The notes beneath the pieces were generated by a model. It saw only the letters and a program-made list of their open reading frames with translations, made no database searches and was not told where the DNA came from. A program made the position numbers and the translations under genes. A stretch of 64,000 nt of DNA from Taeniopygia guttata. Taxonomy: Eukaryota > Chordata > Aves > Passeriformes > Estrildidae. Every line of letters begins with the position of its first letter. Within the stretch, counting starts at the first letter, position 1. The stretch is taken from positions 1,550,001 to 1,614,000 of the forward strand of contig NC_133034.1 in NCBI RefSeq assembly GCF_048771995.1, written 5' to 3'. This document shows positions 12,916-25,219 of the stretch, in pieces.

Positions 12916-15900
12916 CTCTCCAGTCCCAGTTTGGAAAGGGCTGCCTGTGCTCAAAACCTCATCAGGTATCTCTGATTTCTGAGGCTGGCATGTGGAGTCA
13001 CTCAAGGGCAGGTTGTTCTCAAGCGGAGCACGACTTGTGCAGGGCAGTCTTTGTCGATGGCAGTTCATTCCTGTACCTGTGTTTCTCACAGATGTGATGT
13101 ACATGAATTATTTTTGGGCCCTCAAAGCAGGTTTGGTGGTCATCCATTCCAAAGTTACATGTGAAATGAGGTATTTCCAAGAGACTGACATGGAGTTTCT
13201 CCTCCCCTGGCCTGCCTGTGCTGTGTCTCCTCCAGAGACATTTCACCTCCTTCTCTGCAGCTCTGTTCCTCTGACATGGATTTGATACCACCCACTGGTA
13301 GACAGTGGGGCAATTGTGGCTCTGGTAAAGGAGTTGGTTGTGCAGACTTTGGAACCAGATTAGAATCCAAAATTCCCCTCTGCTGGGGAAGGGGTGGGGT
13401 GCCAAAATTCAACTCTGAAAAAACCTTTTCTCCCGATGAATAGCCACTGCTGCTCGCTGCTCTGTGAGCTGAGACAAGCTGCCAATCCCTGGGCAGACAA
13501 GGTGAGACATGCTCATGTCTGGGGTCAGATTTGCAATGGAGGATAGCACGGTGGGAGAACAAGGGGTGGTGAAATTCCTGGAGAAAATTATCTCCAGTAA
13601 TCCAAAGGGGAGTTCCCGTGTGCTGCAGGCATCAAAGCAGCCCCCCAGTGCAGGTGGGAGCCTGGGCTGGTCCCTGTGCCATGGCCAGAGTCTGCATGCC
13701 TCTGGTTTTGTTACTCATGCCTTAATCTTTTTATTCCCTTGGGGAAACTCATAAAAGTAATTGTAAAATCTCTGGCAAGGCGATGGGAGGAGAGGGAAGC
13801 ATGGGGAGATCCCTGCCCCAGCTGCTCTGTGGGTGCTGCAGCCGCCTCAGGCTGAGCTCCCCCCTTCCCAGGGACACCCATGCAGGGACTCACCCATCTC
13901 CTTCCCCTTTTGGCCCCCCAAAAACCTCCTCTGGAGAGCACGGAACCAGCACACAGTCCCCAGCCCTGCGGTGTCCTCAGCCCTGGGCTGCTGGGTGGAG
14001 GGCACGGCTGGGGGACCAGCCAAGAACACCAGGGGATGCGACCTTCTGGAGAGCATCTCCTCCTGCACTGTGAGGCTGCCCCATCCCTTGGAAAATGGGA
14101 TTAGGGCAAATATTTTGCTGTATCCCGCAGAGAAGAGCAGCGAGCTGCTGGGTATTTGATAGGTCGGCGGGATCGCTCTCAGCTAAGCCAGGGCGCTTAG
14201 CATCAGGAAATCCCTCATAGCACTGCAGCCTTTGAAGGCAAATGTGACCCTTTGATTGGCAGCCCTAAATCTGACTGGACTTAATATAGAACCTCGGCAT
14301 CAGCTCTCTGAAATTCAGCTCTCCTCAAGATTCATTTTTTTGGCTCCGCTTAATTCTGATTTCGACGTACAGGCATTATAATTAGGCAATTTGCAAATGG
14401 AAACCATAAAAAGAAAGCAAAATAAGGCTGTGCTATGGAGTGACAGCCCTGTGCTTGCCCTCTTAACTCTTTCCCTGGGCCATCAGAGATGGGATGCTGT
14501 GTTGGGTGAGCTCCTACTCTCATCTAAAGTGATTCTTATGCTCTGGGTTTGTAACAGGTATTTTGAGCAATGGAGCAAGCAGGGGAAATTCCAGTCTCTG
14601 ACCTGGCTGACAGATACCAAACACTCCTGCACAGGTGTGTCCCACAGCTCAGAGAGTCTCCAGGCCAGAGGCCACTTACATCAGTCTCAGAGTAGCAGTG
14701 GGTGAAGCCTCATGCTAAGAGCTCTCTTCTTCTTTTCCACCTCCATTGCCAGCTGTCTGCAATATTTTTGATTGCTTACCCCAGCCAAAGAAGAGTGAAA
14801 TCCACATATACTTCACCCCAGAGTTGGGAGTTTTTCACCATTAATTGAACAGCCCTTTGTGCCTGCTTTGCAGAGCACCTCAAATGAGACACCTCACACT
14901 GCCAACAGCTGCACAGCACAGGACATCGATGACAAAGATTTCTTTCTTTGTTTGATTTTCATTATTCTGCTTCACTGCAAAATCCCTTCCAGTTATACCA
15001 GTATAAAAGCAGTGGGTAAACAAAGCTGATTCTGCTTGTCTGGTGTGTTGATGCCACCGGTGGATTTTGCTGTGGTGGGGAGTTTTGCCAGTGTAGCTGC
15101 ACCAGCAGGACTGGTTAAGGGCAGGTGGCAGGAGCTGGATGTGTATCAATTGATTGGCAGCCAATACTCTGCACCTCCTGCTCAGTCACTGCTGGTTCAG
15201 GGATATGCTGAGTGAGGGTGTTGCTCCCTAAGCCAGCATGCAGTGTGCTGTGAGCAAGGCATGGCTGATCCCTGCTTGTACCTAGAAGCAGCAATGTGGG
15301 GTGGGCTTCCCATCACTGGCAGCAGAGCGTGCCAGGGACGTGTGTGCATCTGTTTGTGGGCTATGCCCGCATTCCCTCACCCCATCACACCTTGAGCTTG
15401 GAGGTTTTTCCTCAGGGCACCCCAGAGTGAGATATTGCAGCACCCAAAGCCTGAGTGCTGTGTAAAACCCAACCCCCAGGCAGGCAGGAGCCTCAGCTGG
15501 GGCTGTGCCCTGGAGGTCTGAACGGGCTGCTTGGAGGGAAACTTTTTGCCTGATCATTTCTGTCATCCTGACTTGCATTCAAACACTTTAGAGTCATCTG
15601 CTGGGGAGCTGCCAGTGGCACACTGCTCTCTCTGGGTCTGGGTCGTGCACAGACATGCAGGGGAAAGAATTCCTCCCCTCACCTCCTTATCTCCCCAGGA
15701 GGAATGCAGAGCAGCCTTCATCCAGTGTACACACGCCACGCTGTCTCTAGGAATAACCTTCTGCAATTGCCTTTGGAGCTTGGGAGAGGGGGATGCTAAA
15801 GAGGAGCTGATGGTTTTGAGGGAGCTGGAGAGAGAGGGGAGCATGGAAATAATTAGCATTTCCATCCTCCTTTTACCTGAAAATGGTGATTCTCTTGCTC

Positions 15901-18900
15901 TCACATCTCTGAAATATCCCTTCAAAAAAGGAATATTCTTCCTTCTCCACAGCAAACAAACTGTGTGATCTTGGAAACCATTTCATCCTGCTTGTGAGTG
16001 CAGTAACTCTTTGAAGCCTGAGATGAAGTGTCCTGTCTGTGCCTTGTGTCCGAGGGGTGCCCCAGGAGCTGAGCTGTGACTCCTTTGCAGTACCTGGGAA
16101 TCAGAGCTCACCACAAGAGCCACAGTAGGACTCTGTTGGCAGTGTGTACAAGCCAATTTGCTGCTTGCCTTATGCACTTTACTTCCCTGTCTGTGGTTGT
16201 TTGTCTCTGCTCTGCTGTTGCAGTTTCACTGCTCCTTTGGGCTGGTTCTTCTGCCCTCAGTGGTGTTGACTTTATTGTAGAAAAATGTGGGGAGGTGCTC
16301 AGAGAAGCAATTATTTTGTGTACTGGCTTTAGGCTCCTCATGTTTTGCTGCCTCCTTATCTTTCTGTTTCCCAAGAAGTCTTAGATGTTTCTTTATGTAT
16401 ATGTTTAAATGCATGCACACCCATATATATGTATATATATTTATGTATATACACATGCACATGTGTGGATATATATATGGTGGGCCAAAGAAACCCTTGA
16501 TGAATTACTGCAGTGTCCCTGCAAATGTGTATTCCCTTCAGGTATTTATTGAGAGGGGTATTCACATACATCTGAAGGAATTTTAGCAGCTGGCAGCCGT
16601 GTAGCAGTGGTAAGCAGAGTCACCAGCCCAGCCCAGCACTGTGCAGCACTGCAGGTGTCTGGAGCTCCATTCAGCCATGGATATTTCATGGCTCTGAGGC
16701 AGCCAGACTCCACTCCTCCTCAGCCTTTTCCCTCCCTGAGAAGAGGTGACAAGGTTGAAAAGAGCATTGTTGAAGCTATGAAACACCTCTGGGATAAGGA
16801 CAGCCTGCCTTTGAGGAGGTGGTTGTTGCCCACTTTGGTTTCTGTCCCAGCTGTGGAAGGAGCTTTGTTTGGGAATGGCAGAGCCGTTGGTGTTGGAGTG
16901 AAGCTGCTCGTGGTGTAGAACACAGCTGGTGTGCCTGCTGTCCTGGCTGGTCCCTGTGACCGATGGCAGCATTAAAACCAGCACTTCCATGTGGATGGAG
17001 CTGGCAGCAGTGGGTCTGTCCGAGGGAAGCCGCTGGCCCAGGCTGGCTCCTGTGCCACGGGTGCTTTGCTGATGGCTGCTGGAGCTGGCTGTGCTCTCTG
17101 GGGCTGCTCCTGGGCTCGGCAGCTGCTGGCAGTGGGCACTGCCCAGAACCATCTCAGGACTGCCGGTGGGCTGCGTGGAGGGGTGTGCCCGGGGCAGGCA
17201 GATCCTCCTGCCCAGACGTGCCCAGGAGCGCGGTGGGAGCGCTGCCCGCCCGGCTGCAGGGCAGGGGACTGTCTGACTGCAGCCAGCCGCTGGATGCAGA
17301 CACAGACAGCTGGATGAAAGGTGAAAGGTGTGGAAAATCCCTCCCAGCGGCTAGGATTGAAGCCGTCAAACCAAAAGCTTATGGAAACACTTAAGGCTCC
17401 ATCTGGAGTAGTCATATTTCCCTCCAGAAGCAGTGGGAGTTCAGAGATCATAGGCTCTACCTCTACTGGTGTTTCATTTTGGAGCAGCCATGTGGTTTTG
17501 AAGCAAATTTCCTATTTGTCCTCGCTCTCTGCACACTCCATGGGCTGGCAGTGCAGTTTATTTAAGACAAACTGGGTTCATTCTGGTAGAAACCAGATCA
17601 GAAGTTCTGCCTGCGCTTGCACCAGATGTTCTCCAGCTGGGGAAGAGGATGTGGTGGATGAAAGCAGCAGCTGGTGCTCTGGGCAGCTGGGAAGGACATG
17701 CTTGTCTAGGTGCTTGCTCCAGGGATTCAGCCTGGCTGGGAGTGCCATCCTCGAGCAGCACACATGGGAGGCGCAGGAGCCTCAGAACCAACTGCTTCAG
17801 CCAACTCCTCTATCACACACAATTCTTTGCTCTTGTAGGCACTGCCCTTGAGCTTATGTGACCCTGAGCCCTCGCTGAGTAGTGGCCTCAAGTGGGTGTT
17901 GAAGTTGAGCTCTCCAGGGACCACAGGTCGTCTTGCTTGTGTCCCACACCTGCAGCTGCAGCGTGGCCTGTGCTGAAGTGTTTGCAGGCTTTGCTCTGTC
18001 AGGGTGAGGGTGGAGTACCTCCCTTTTGTGGTGGGGTCAGCAAGGGCCATCAGGAGAACGCTGGCTGCTGTTTTACACAGTAGGTGTTTGACAGAATGGC
18101 CGGGATGGTTTTATTCCTCCCCTTCTTCTTGCTGAGACCTCTGTCGGAACAGATACTGGCTATTCCCTGGGGTCCCTGTGATCTGGAAAATAACTGCAGC
18201 CATCCTGGGACACCTTGGGAAGGCCCCTGCTGCCTTCTGCAGCTGTAAAAGCACCTCTGCTGGAGAAAATCAGAGTCTGGGAGGCACTGGGCTGGCAGCT
18301 GGAGGTGCTTTGCTGTCGGGGCAGAGCAGCAGCCAGTTCGCTCGCTGCTGTGCCCTGGCTGTGCCATGCTGGGCTGAGCAGCCCGACCGGGAGATGCACT
18401 GGGCCAGGGAGCACCCCCGGGAGCACTCCCGAGCTCACCACCGCCTTCAGGCTCTGTCCCTCAGCTGCTGCTGGCCTGGGCAGGGCAGCAGAAGCACCAG
18501 GTGAGGGCTCAGGGCAGGGCCAGTTTCCCTGCAGCTGCTGGAGGAACAGCTGGAACACAGAGCAGCTCTTTCCAGGCTCAGTGCCAAAGTCTCCTGCTCC
18601 TCCTTGTCCAGCTGGGGTAACATCTCACCCCACACTGTTCCTGTGTGAATCACGGGTGCCTGCAGTGGCCAGGCACCACCTCCAGCAGGAAGGGCAGAGC
18701 TACTCTGACAGGGACATCCCCTCCCAGCCAGCTGATAAGGGGAGATGGGAGAAAACCTCTCACGAAAGCAACAGAGGGTCACTCCTCAAAAGCAAAGCAT
18801 CTCCCAGCCACACACTAATCTTCCCCAGCACAGCTCGGTGCGTCCATGGTGCCTTTGTGTTGTGTTGGAGGATGAGCAGTGCTGGTCTGGGGGCACAGCC

Positions 18901-21900
18901 CCTCGTGTGGGGTGAGCTCAGACAGGGCTGGGCTGGGCACTTTGGGTCGGGTGGGAGAGCTGGGCTGACAGTACCATTGCCAGCACAGGGCAGCATGGCA
19001 GGAGAGCAGCTGGGTGTCCCATGCCTGCTGGGGAAGGCTGGGAGCAGTGGGAAGGCTGGGCCGGGCACTGCTGCCCTCGGGGAAAGGCTCCAGTGGTAGC
19101 AAAGGAATGTTTGCACAGCGGGACAGGGAAGAGACAAGTGTTGGAGTTGGGAAGGCAGCGGAGAAGTGATTTATGTGGCAGTCAGTTGGAGAGGTGCTTT
19201 TCAAGTCCTGCCTCATCTCTGCAATCCCTGGCACCTTGCTGGTGCGTTTCATCTAGAGATCTCTGACATTAATACAGCAGGATGCTGGAAAAATTCAGGT
19301 GCAGAGCAGGTGGAGGTGAGAGCTGGGACTAGAACAAGAGCAGCTGCCTCACTCTGTGCTGCTGAAACTCTGCCTGCTCTGGAGAACCACGGGGCTGCTG
19401 ACACCGAGCCCAAGGCTGTGGTGGGGTCACTGTGCTGGTAAGCTCAGGGCTCTCCTCTGGCATCTTGGCTCTGTGCTGGGAAGTGCTCTCTGCTCATGGG
19501 TCCTGATGGTCCAGGCAGGACAGAGCCTGGGTTCCTGACAGGTGTGTTCACCAGGGCAGTGCCAAACCACGGCAGATGCCAGGAGCCACTGCTCTCCTTC
19601 TGCCCAGAGTGTTTTGACAGCAACGTGTCTGGTTTGGAGAGCCTGTCTGTGCAGGTGTTGCTTTCCTTCTGTTCAGTAACCAGACTGTTCTTCTATCACA
19701 CCCACCAAAATAACATCTCAGCACTTTGGAGGAGTACATGAGGTGATGTGATTGCTATCCCATGTGGATTGCTTGTTCTCACAGCCTCTCCAGTGGGAAG
19801 AGTACATATTTTAAAGTGCTTGCTTTGTACTTTAATAGCCATGTAGGCTAAGGAGGGCAGGACTGGGGACAGAGAAGCTTGAGGTTATGTGGTTGCTCCT
19901 GAGTGGTTTCTTCCCACAGTCCAGAGGGACCCAGGAAAGTCCCAGCTCCTACACAGGGGTGCTCTGCCCTTGTGTAGTTTTTGGGGCTGCTCTGTCCCAA
20001 GGAGCTCAGCCGTGGCTCCCCTGCCTCACTTCACCACCCTGCCTAACATTTACTTTTCTCAATGCATGAAAGAGAAACAGCTTGAGCAGTGGGAGATGGT
20101 GCAGACGTGGGCAGGTGCTTCTGGGGCCGCCAGTTAGCCACTTTCAGGTTATGCCACCTGGAGTGGGAAACTGTCCTTCAGCAGACTCCTGCTGCTGTGA
20201 TGGAGGAGGAAGAGGAGGCTGGGCAGAGAGGAGGGGGTTTGGAAGAACTCCTAATAAAGGAAAGGCCACCTTAGCAGTGGCCAAACAAGTCATTCCCAGC
20301 TGGGCAGCTTCCCAATAGCCACCAAAGCTTCTGTGCTGCCATTGTCCCTTGCCTCCCTGGGAAGAGAGCCTGAAGAGGAGGTAGCATTCCTGTTTCTCCT
20401 CAGTGGCACTTTGCAGAGCATAATGGATAGTCCTTCAGCCCTGAAGAAGAGCCCTTTGAGCTGTTTTCAGAGGACCCAGCAGCAGATGTGTGGCAGCAGA
20501 TGTGGGACTGATTGAAGAAGTCCATTTGCTTGGCGGTGTTAGCTGTGGAAAGCTTGATGGAAATGTTCTAATGCACTTTTCAATCCCAAAGATGTGGTAA
20601 GATTTATGCAATTTATGCTACCTAATGCAGGAGCCATAGGAGAGTCTTGGAGCAAGGTGTTCCCAGGCTCTGGTAGGTCCGTGGTGATGCCTCCAACCAT
20701 GTTCTCACCAGGACTTTGGCTTAGAGATTAAATATCTCTGCAGTGCAGAACAGATCCAGGGCTGGCTTCAGCTTCTGCTGCATTATTCATGAGTATGTGA
20801 AAGCTCATGAAAGTGTGGCAAACTTTGGATTAGGTCCTCAACACAGCATTGCTTCTCAAGAGATGAAATGTGAGCATGTCCCTCTAAGGCAGGAATGCAC
20901 ACGCTGGAAGCTGTGGGAGGATGGCACATATAAAGGGAAAGTGAAGTCTTTGCTGTTCTGCTGTTGGTGGGTTTGGTTTCATTTCCTCCCAAGAGGATCA
21001 CTTCTGTGATCTGCAAGCACTCACAGCCACGGCAGCATGGTTCAGAGCACTGTGAAAACATTGGAATTGCTTTTGCATGGGGTTTTGCAAGGCCAGGCTT
21101 TGTTGGGAGTGCAGAGGATCAGGAGCCCCTCCAGACCCTCTGGAGAGGTTACACTGGCAGCACAGAGTCTCCTTTTTGCCAAAGCGAGCACTCAACAAAG
21201 AGGCCAAGTGAAGCTGCAGCTCACATTCCCTCTTTCTGCCCTGTGCTCAGCCACTCAGGTGGTGAAGTGCAGGGGCTCAGCACCACTCCTAAATCTCTAA
21301 AGCATTTTGGCCTTGTAACTGAGGGTGGCTGCCTTGTAACTCAGGCTGGGAGGAGGAGTGAGGAGGAAGGCAGGGATGCTCAGAGACCCCAAGGGTTATG
21401 TGTGGCACGGGTAAGACAGCATGGCAGGGCCCCAATTTCTCTTCCTTACTGATGAAGCTCTGTACTTTCCTAGTGGGAAAGGGTTTGGTCCTGTTGTCTG
21501 AGAAATAAGTGAGAGTTTTCCTCTTGGTTTTCATGAGAGCTGGTCTGGGAGTGAAGTTTCCATAAAGGGAACTGTTGTGCCTGTGGATGTTCTGTCCACC
21601 TGGGCTTATGTTGCTATAAAAGGCAAGGTTGTACTGAAGGCATGTGAGGGTCTTGAGGTTTGGGTCCAGGCTTTCCCACATCCCTGTGTGCTCAGCAACT
21701 GATCTCTGTTTTTTAATTCTCCATTCACAAATACATGCCTGGAACATCACTTTGGCAGGAGACAAAGCCCAGCTCTGCTGCTGTGCCAGCCCTGCATGTG
21801 CTGCATCCAGCAAACGGGTCTGTGTGGCCATGCCTGAGCCCGGCAATCAGGTGTGGGGGCTGGTGCTGGCTGTTTGCAGCCTGCATTGAGGTGTCTGTGC

Positions 21901-22140
21901 CTCCAGACCCTGTCTGTGCCTCCAGACCCTGTCTGTGCCCCGGGAATGCAGTCCCAGCTGGGAATGGGGGTGCAGCCTGGAAGGTGCTGGGGGATCCATC
22001 CCTGGGCTGTGCTCTGGCACCCCTGGCAGTGCAGGGCCACAGCCACTGGTGCTGCTCAGGTGTGAGAGCAGCATCTGTCTGGGCTCTGCTGCTGTGTCCA
22101 GAGCCTGTGTGAGTGAGGGCAGATTCCACCAGCAGCTGCC
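12916..22140. other. Intergenic, no gene seen
   Basis: GC-rich parts (about 16.9-19.1 kb) hold frames of up to 294 codons without family signatures. A possible conserved non-coding block lies near 14160-14400. A partial tandem of a unit of about 20 bp (GTCTGTGCCTCCAGACCCT) is at about 21893-21945. Confidence 0.55.
16395..16480. repeat. TA/CA-rich simple repeat
   Basis: Imperfect TATG and TATATA repeats with CACATG interruptions. Confidence 0.8.
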
Positions 22141-22610
22141 AAGGACAGAATTCACAGAACCACAGAATGACCAGGTTGGGAGAGACCCTCATGGTCATCG
22201 AGTCCAACCCAGCCCCAACACCTCAACTAAACCCTGGCACCCAGTGCCACATCCAGGCTGGTTTAAACACACCCAGGGATGGTGACTCCACCGTCTCCCC
22301 GGGCAGGCTGTTCCAGAACTTTAGCACTCTTTCAGTAAAAGCTTTCTCCTAATATCCAACCTGTATTTCCCTTGGCACAGCTTGAGGCTGTGTCCTCTGG
22401 TTCTGGAGGAAGAGCCCAACCCCAGCTGAGCACAGCCACCTTTCAGGAGCTGTGGAGAGTGCTGAGGTCACCCCTGATCTCCTTTTCTCCAGGCTGAGCA
22501 CCCCCAGCTCCCTCAGGGGTTCCTCACAGGGTTTGTGTTCCCAGCCCTTCAGTGCTCTCCACTCTGCAGCTGGCAGGAGGAGCTGCTCCCTTCCTTCTCC
22601 TGGGGAGAAG
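22141..22610 (-). mobile_element. CR1 LINE 3' fragment
   Basis: This is the reverse-oriented CR1 3' end. It begins with CACAGAATGACCAGGTTGGG, runs through the usual text on package-deal positions such as CAGGCTGTTCCAGAACTTT, and ends with CTGTGTCCTCTGGTTCTGG and further 3' UTR-proximal sequence. It is truncated at its 5' end near 22610. It encodes no complete protein. Confidence 0.85.
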
Positions 22611-24440
22611 ATGGGAACAGCTGGCAATGCATTTTTGGGTTGCCAGTGGAGAGGTGCTTATGTTGAAGAGCAAAGTGTTTCTGCTCTTGTACAGTCCTGG
22701 CTTTGGTGAAACCAGATGGATTTGAAGTAAATATGGAGTTCCTTTGTCAAACGTAATTAGAAGCTGAAATTCATCTGTTTGAAGTGCTGAGTAATCCTCT
22801 GCTTTCTGAAGAAACCTGTTTGCTTTTTTTTACTGAACATTAGTGGCTGGCAATGGATTCCCACAGTACTGATTGGATAGAGGACAAGGAGATGATATAA
22901 AAAGTCACCCTTGGTTTGAAATGAAGGCAATAAAAAATGAGTGTCTTGTACTCAAAGTGTTGCTGGAGATTGTTGGCCAAGTATTGCAGTCTCACTGTCC
23001 TATTTTTAAACTCTCTCACCAGCTGTGATGTGACCCTTCCCTCCACACCCACAACAGAAAAAAAGCCCTTGCTGATTAGAAACAGGAAATAATAAAACTC
23101 ACTAACCACAAAGTATTTTCAAAGACACAAAATAAGCAAGCAGAGATAGTGGGAAATATTTCCCGCTGATCTTCTTTCAGCACAGTAACCATACCTAATA
23201 ATTATAGTCACTGGGGATTTGCAGCTTTTAGAGGGAATGTATGTTTTTAAGATGATGCTGTCAAACTGCAGTAAAATATTTACATCAGTCTCTCCCAGCA
23301 TAGCAACAAGGTGGCCACAAGTCCATGAGATGCATTGCTGGAACTTTCTAAAAGTGCAAGAGCACTTCAGGCCCGGTCTGGGGGAGGGAGCTGCTCTCCT
23401 TGCTGGTCACACTGCTGTGCAGTGGAGGTTCCTGCTGGGTGCAGCTCTGGGGCTCTCATGGGATGGGGTTTTTATCTGAACTCAGCTGTGTTTGTGACAG
23501 TAAACTGGGGAGATCTTTAACGCCTTTTCTCTGCCAGGATTCTGCAGTTTTCTTTGCCTGATTGGCTTCTCTACCCATGAGTGTTCTGTGAGCTTTGCTG
23601 CTGTGGTTTGCTTGGGGTGGCCCCACCTCCCACTCTCCTCTGCACCTTTGCAGTGGGATGAGGATGATGATGATGATGTGTATTTTTCACATTGGTGATC
23701 ACTCCAAAGGGCCCCATCAGAAAAGGCGGAAATCTTCATTTCCAGGCAGAGGGTGGAAACTCAGGTTGAGGTTTGAGCAATTCTGTGTCTTTACCTGCCC
23801 CCCGACCTGCCTTGCCTCTTTGCAGCCAGGTGTAGGCCAGTTGTTTCTCCTGCCACCCTCATGCCACTGCTCCTAATGAGAGGCTGGATAAAAGGGAAAG
23901 CGCCACAGAAAAAGATGCTAAACCTGGAGGTGCTGGTTTTCACTCCTTCAGCGCCTCATCCAATAGATCTCACTGCATAATGAGCCCCTGGAACTGCAGG
24001 GCCGTTCATTAGTATGCGCCGTGTTTGTTTAAGAGCTCCCTGCTCTTTTCCTTCTGCTGGGAGCAACTTCTAACTGCCTTGGAGATGAAAAACGGGCACC
24101 AAATGTTGCCAGCAAGTGAGCAGATTTGTCCCAGTCTCCTCGGTCCAATTCGCAGGGAATTTTACCTTCTGCCCTCTAGATGATCTCTGTGATTCAGTTA
24201 TAAGTAAAAGCTAAAGCATTTAAAAATGTAAATCTGAAAGTAAAAGCTAAATCAGATCCAGGCTGATAAACCCAGCTCCCTATTTCCTTCATAACTTCGA
24301 AAGTGTTCCTGTGATGCGGGCAATGCTGTCTGTGTGTGTGGTGAATGCTGCTTTCCTACAAAGTATCAGGGGCAACCCCCAAACCAGCTGTTTCAACTGC
24401 ATGGAGGAAAAGCTGTTTGTGAAAGAAGCACATAAAAGCA
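22611..24440. other. Downstream flank of the HES6-type gene, no gene seen
   Basis: Unique sequence. The part at about 23930-24080 has homeobox/octamer-like words and looks regulatory, but this is only an impression. No coding exon was recognised. Confidence 0.5.
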
Positions 24441-24489
24441 GATGCTCAAACACCCTTTATTCAGAGCATATGGGACAAGGCTGGGAGAA

Positions 24490-25219
24490 ATGTCAGTCAT
24501 TATCTTTAAAAAGTTTATTTAGAACTTTTAGTTATGGAAACAAAAAAAAAATTCCCTAAATATAACTCTATGTAACATATATATATATATACACACACAC
24601 ATATGTACTCACAAGCTTAAGAGCAATGTCAGGCTGGAAACAGCACAGCCAGAGTGAGCAACCCAGAGAGCATTTCTAAACAGCCTAAAAAGTCCAGACC
24701 CAGTCTCTCCCTTTCTCTCTCTCTTTTTTTTCCCCTCCTAAACATTGCGGCACTTTTACAGGACTCAACACTGGAATCTCCTACACTGTGCAGGGATGAT
24801 AATAAAAATAAAAAGCATGAGAGACCAGTCGCTTACCCTTTTATCCAATAAAGGTATCTCAATGGCTTATGTGAGATATTAAGGTTAATTTGATGCCAGA
24901 GAGGGTCGTTGCTTGTTGTCTTGTATTTTTATAATTGAAAGTTAATTATTTTAGAATGTAAGACGCGAAAACTATATAATTATTATACACTAAAGAGCAC
25001 AAGAGGATTCTAAATAATAATTTAGATGTATTAAATAAATTAAAAATAATAGCAGCCTTCTACAATGCAGGCTACACATAGGTTTACTTCGGCTTGAAGT
25101 ACCCAGGTCTTTAGTACACCTACAGGAACAGATTTGCTCCACAAGTGTTTTAAAGAAACATATCTATAAGATACATACGTAAGAGTGTCTAAGGTTAGGA
25201 CAAAAATCGAAAACACACT
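24490..25219 (-). other. Predicted 3' UTR of the HES6-type gene
   Basis: About 0.7 kb of AT-rich DNA follows the stop codon. The first canonical minus-strand AATAAA after the stop is at 24514-24519, and another lies at 24456-24461, so cleavage is likely near 24490 or 24440. A TA/CA microsatellite (about 24577-24603) lies inside. The part at 25033-25176 is duplicated 3 kb away at 28081-28221. The end is inferred from the signals only. Confidence 0.5.
24577..24603. repeat. TA then CA dinucleotide repeat
   Basis: A short compound TA/CA microsatellite within the predicted HES6-type 3' UTR. Confidence 0.9.

Noticed and set aside
18215-19099. 294-codon open frame on the plus strand
   Set aside because: GC-rich intergenic sequence; no family signature, and the competing minus-strand frames are equally open.
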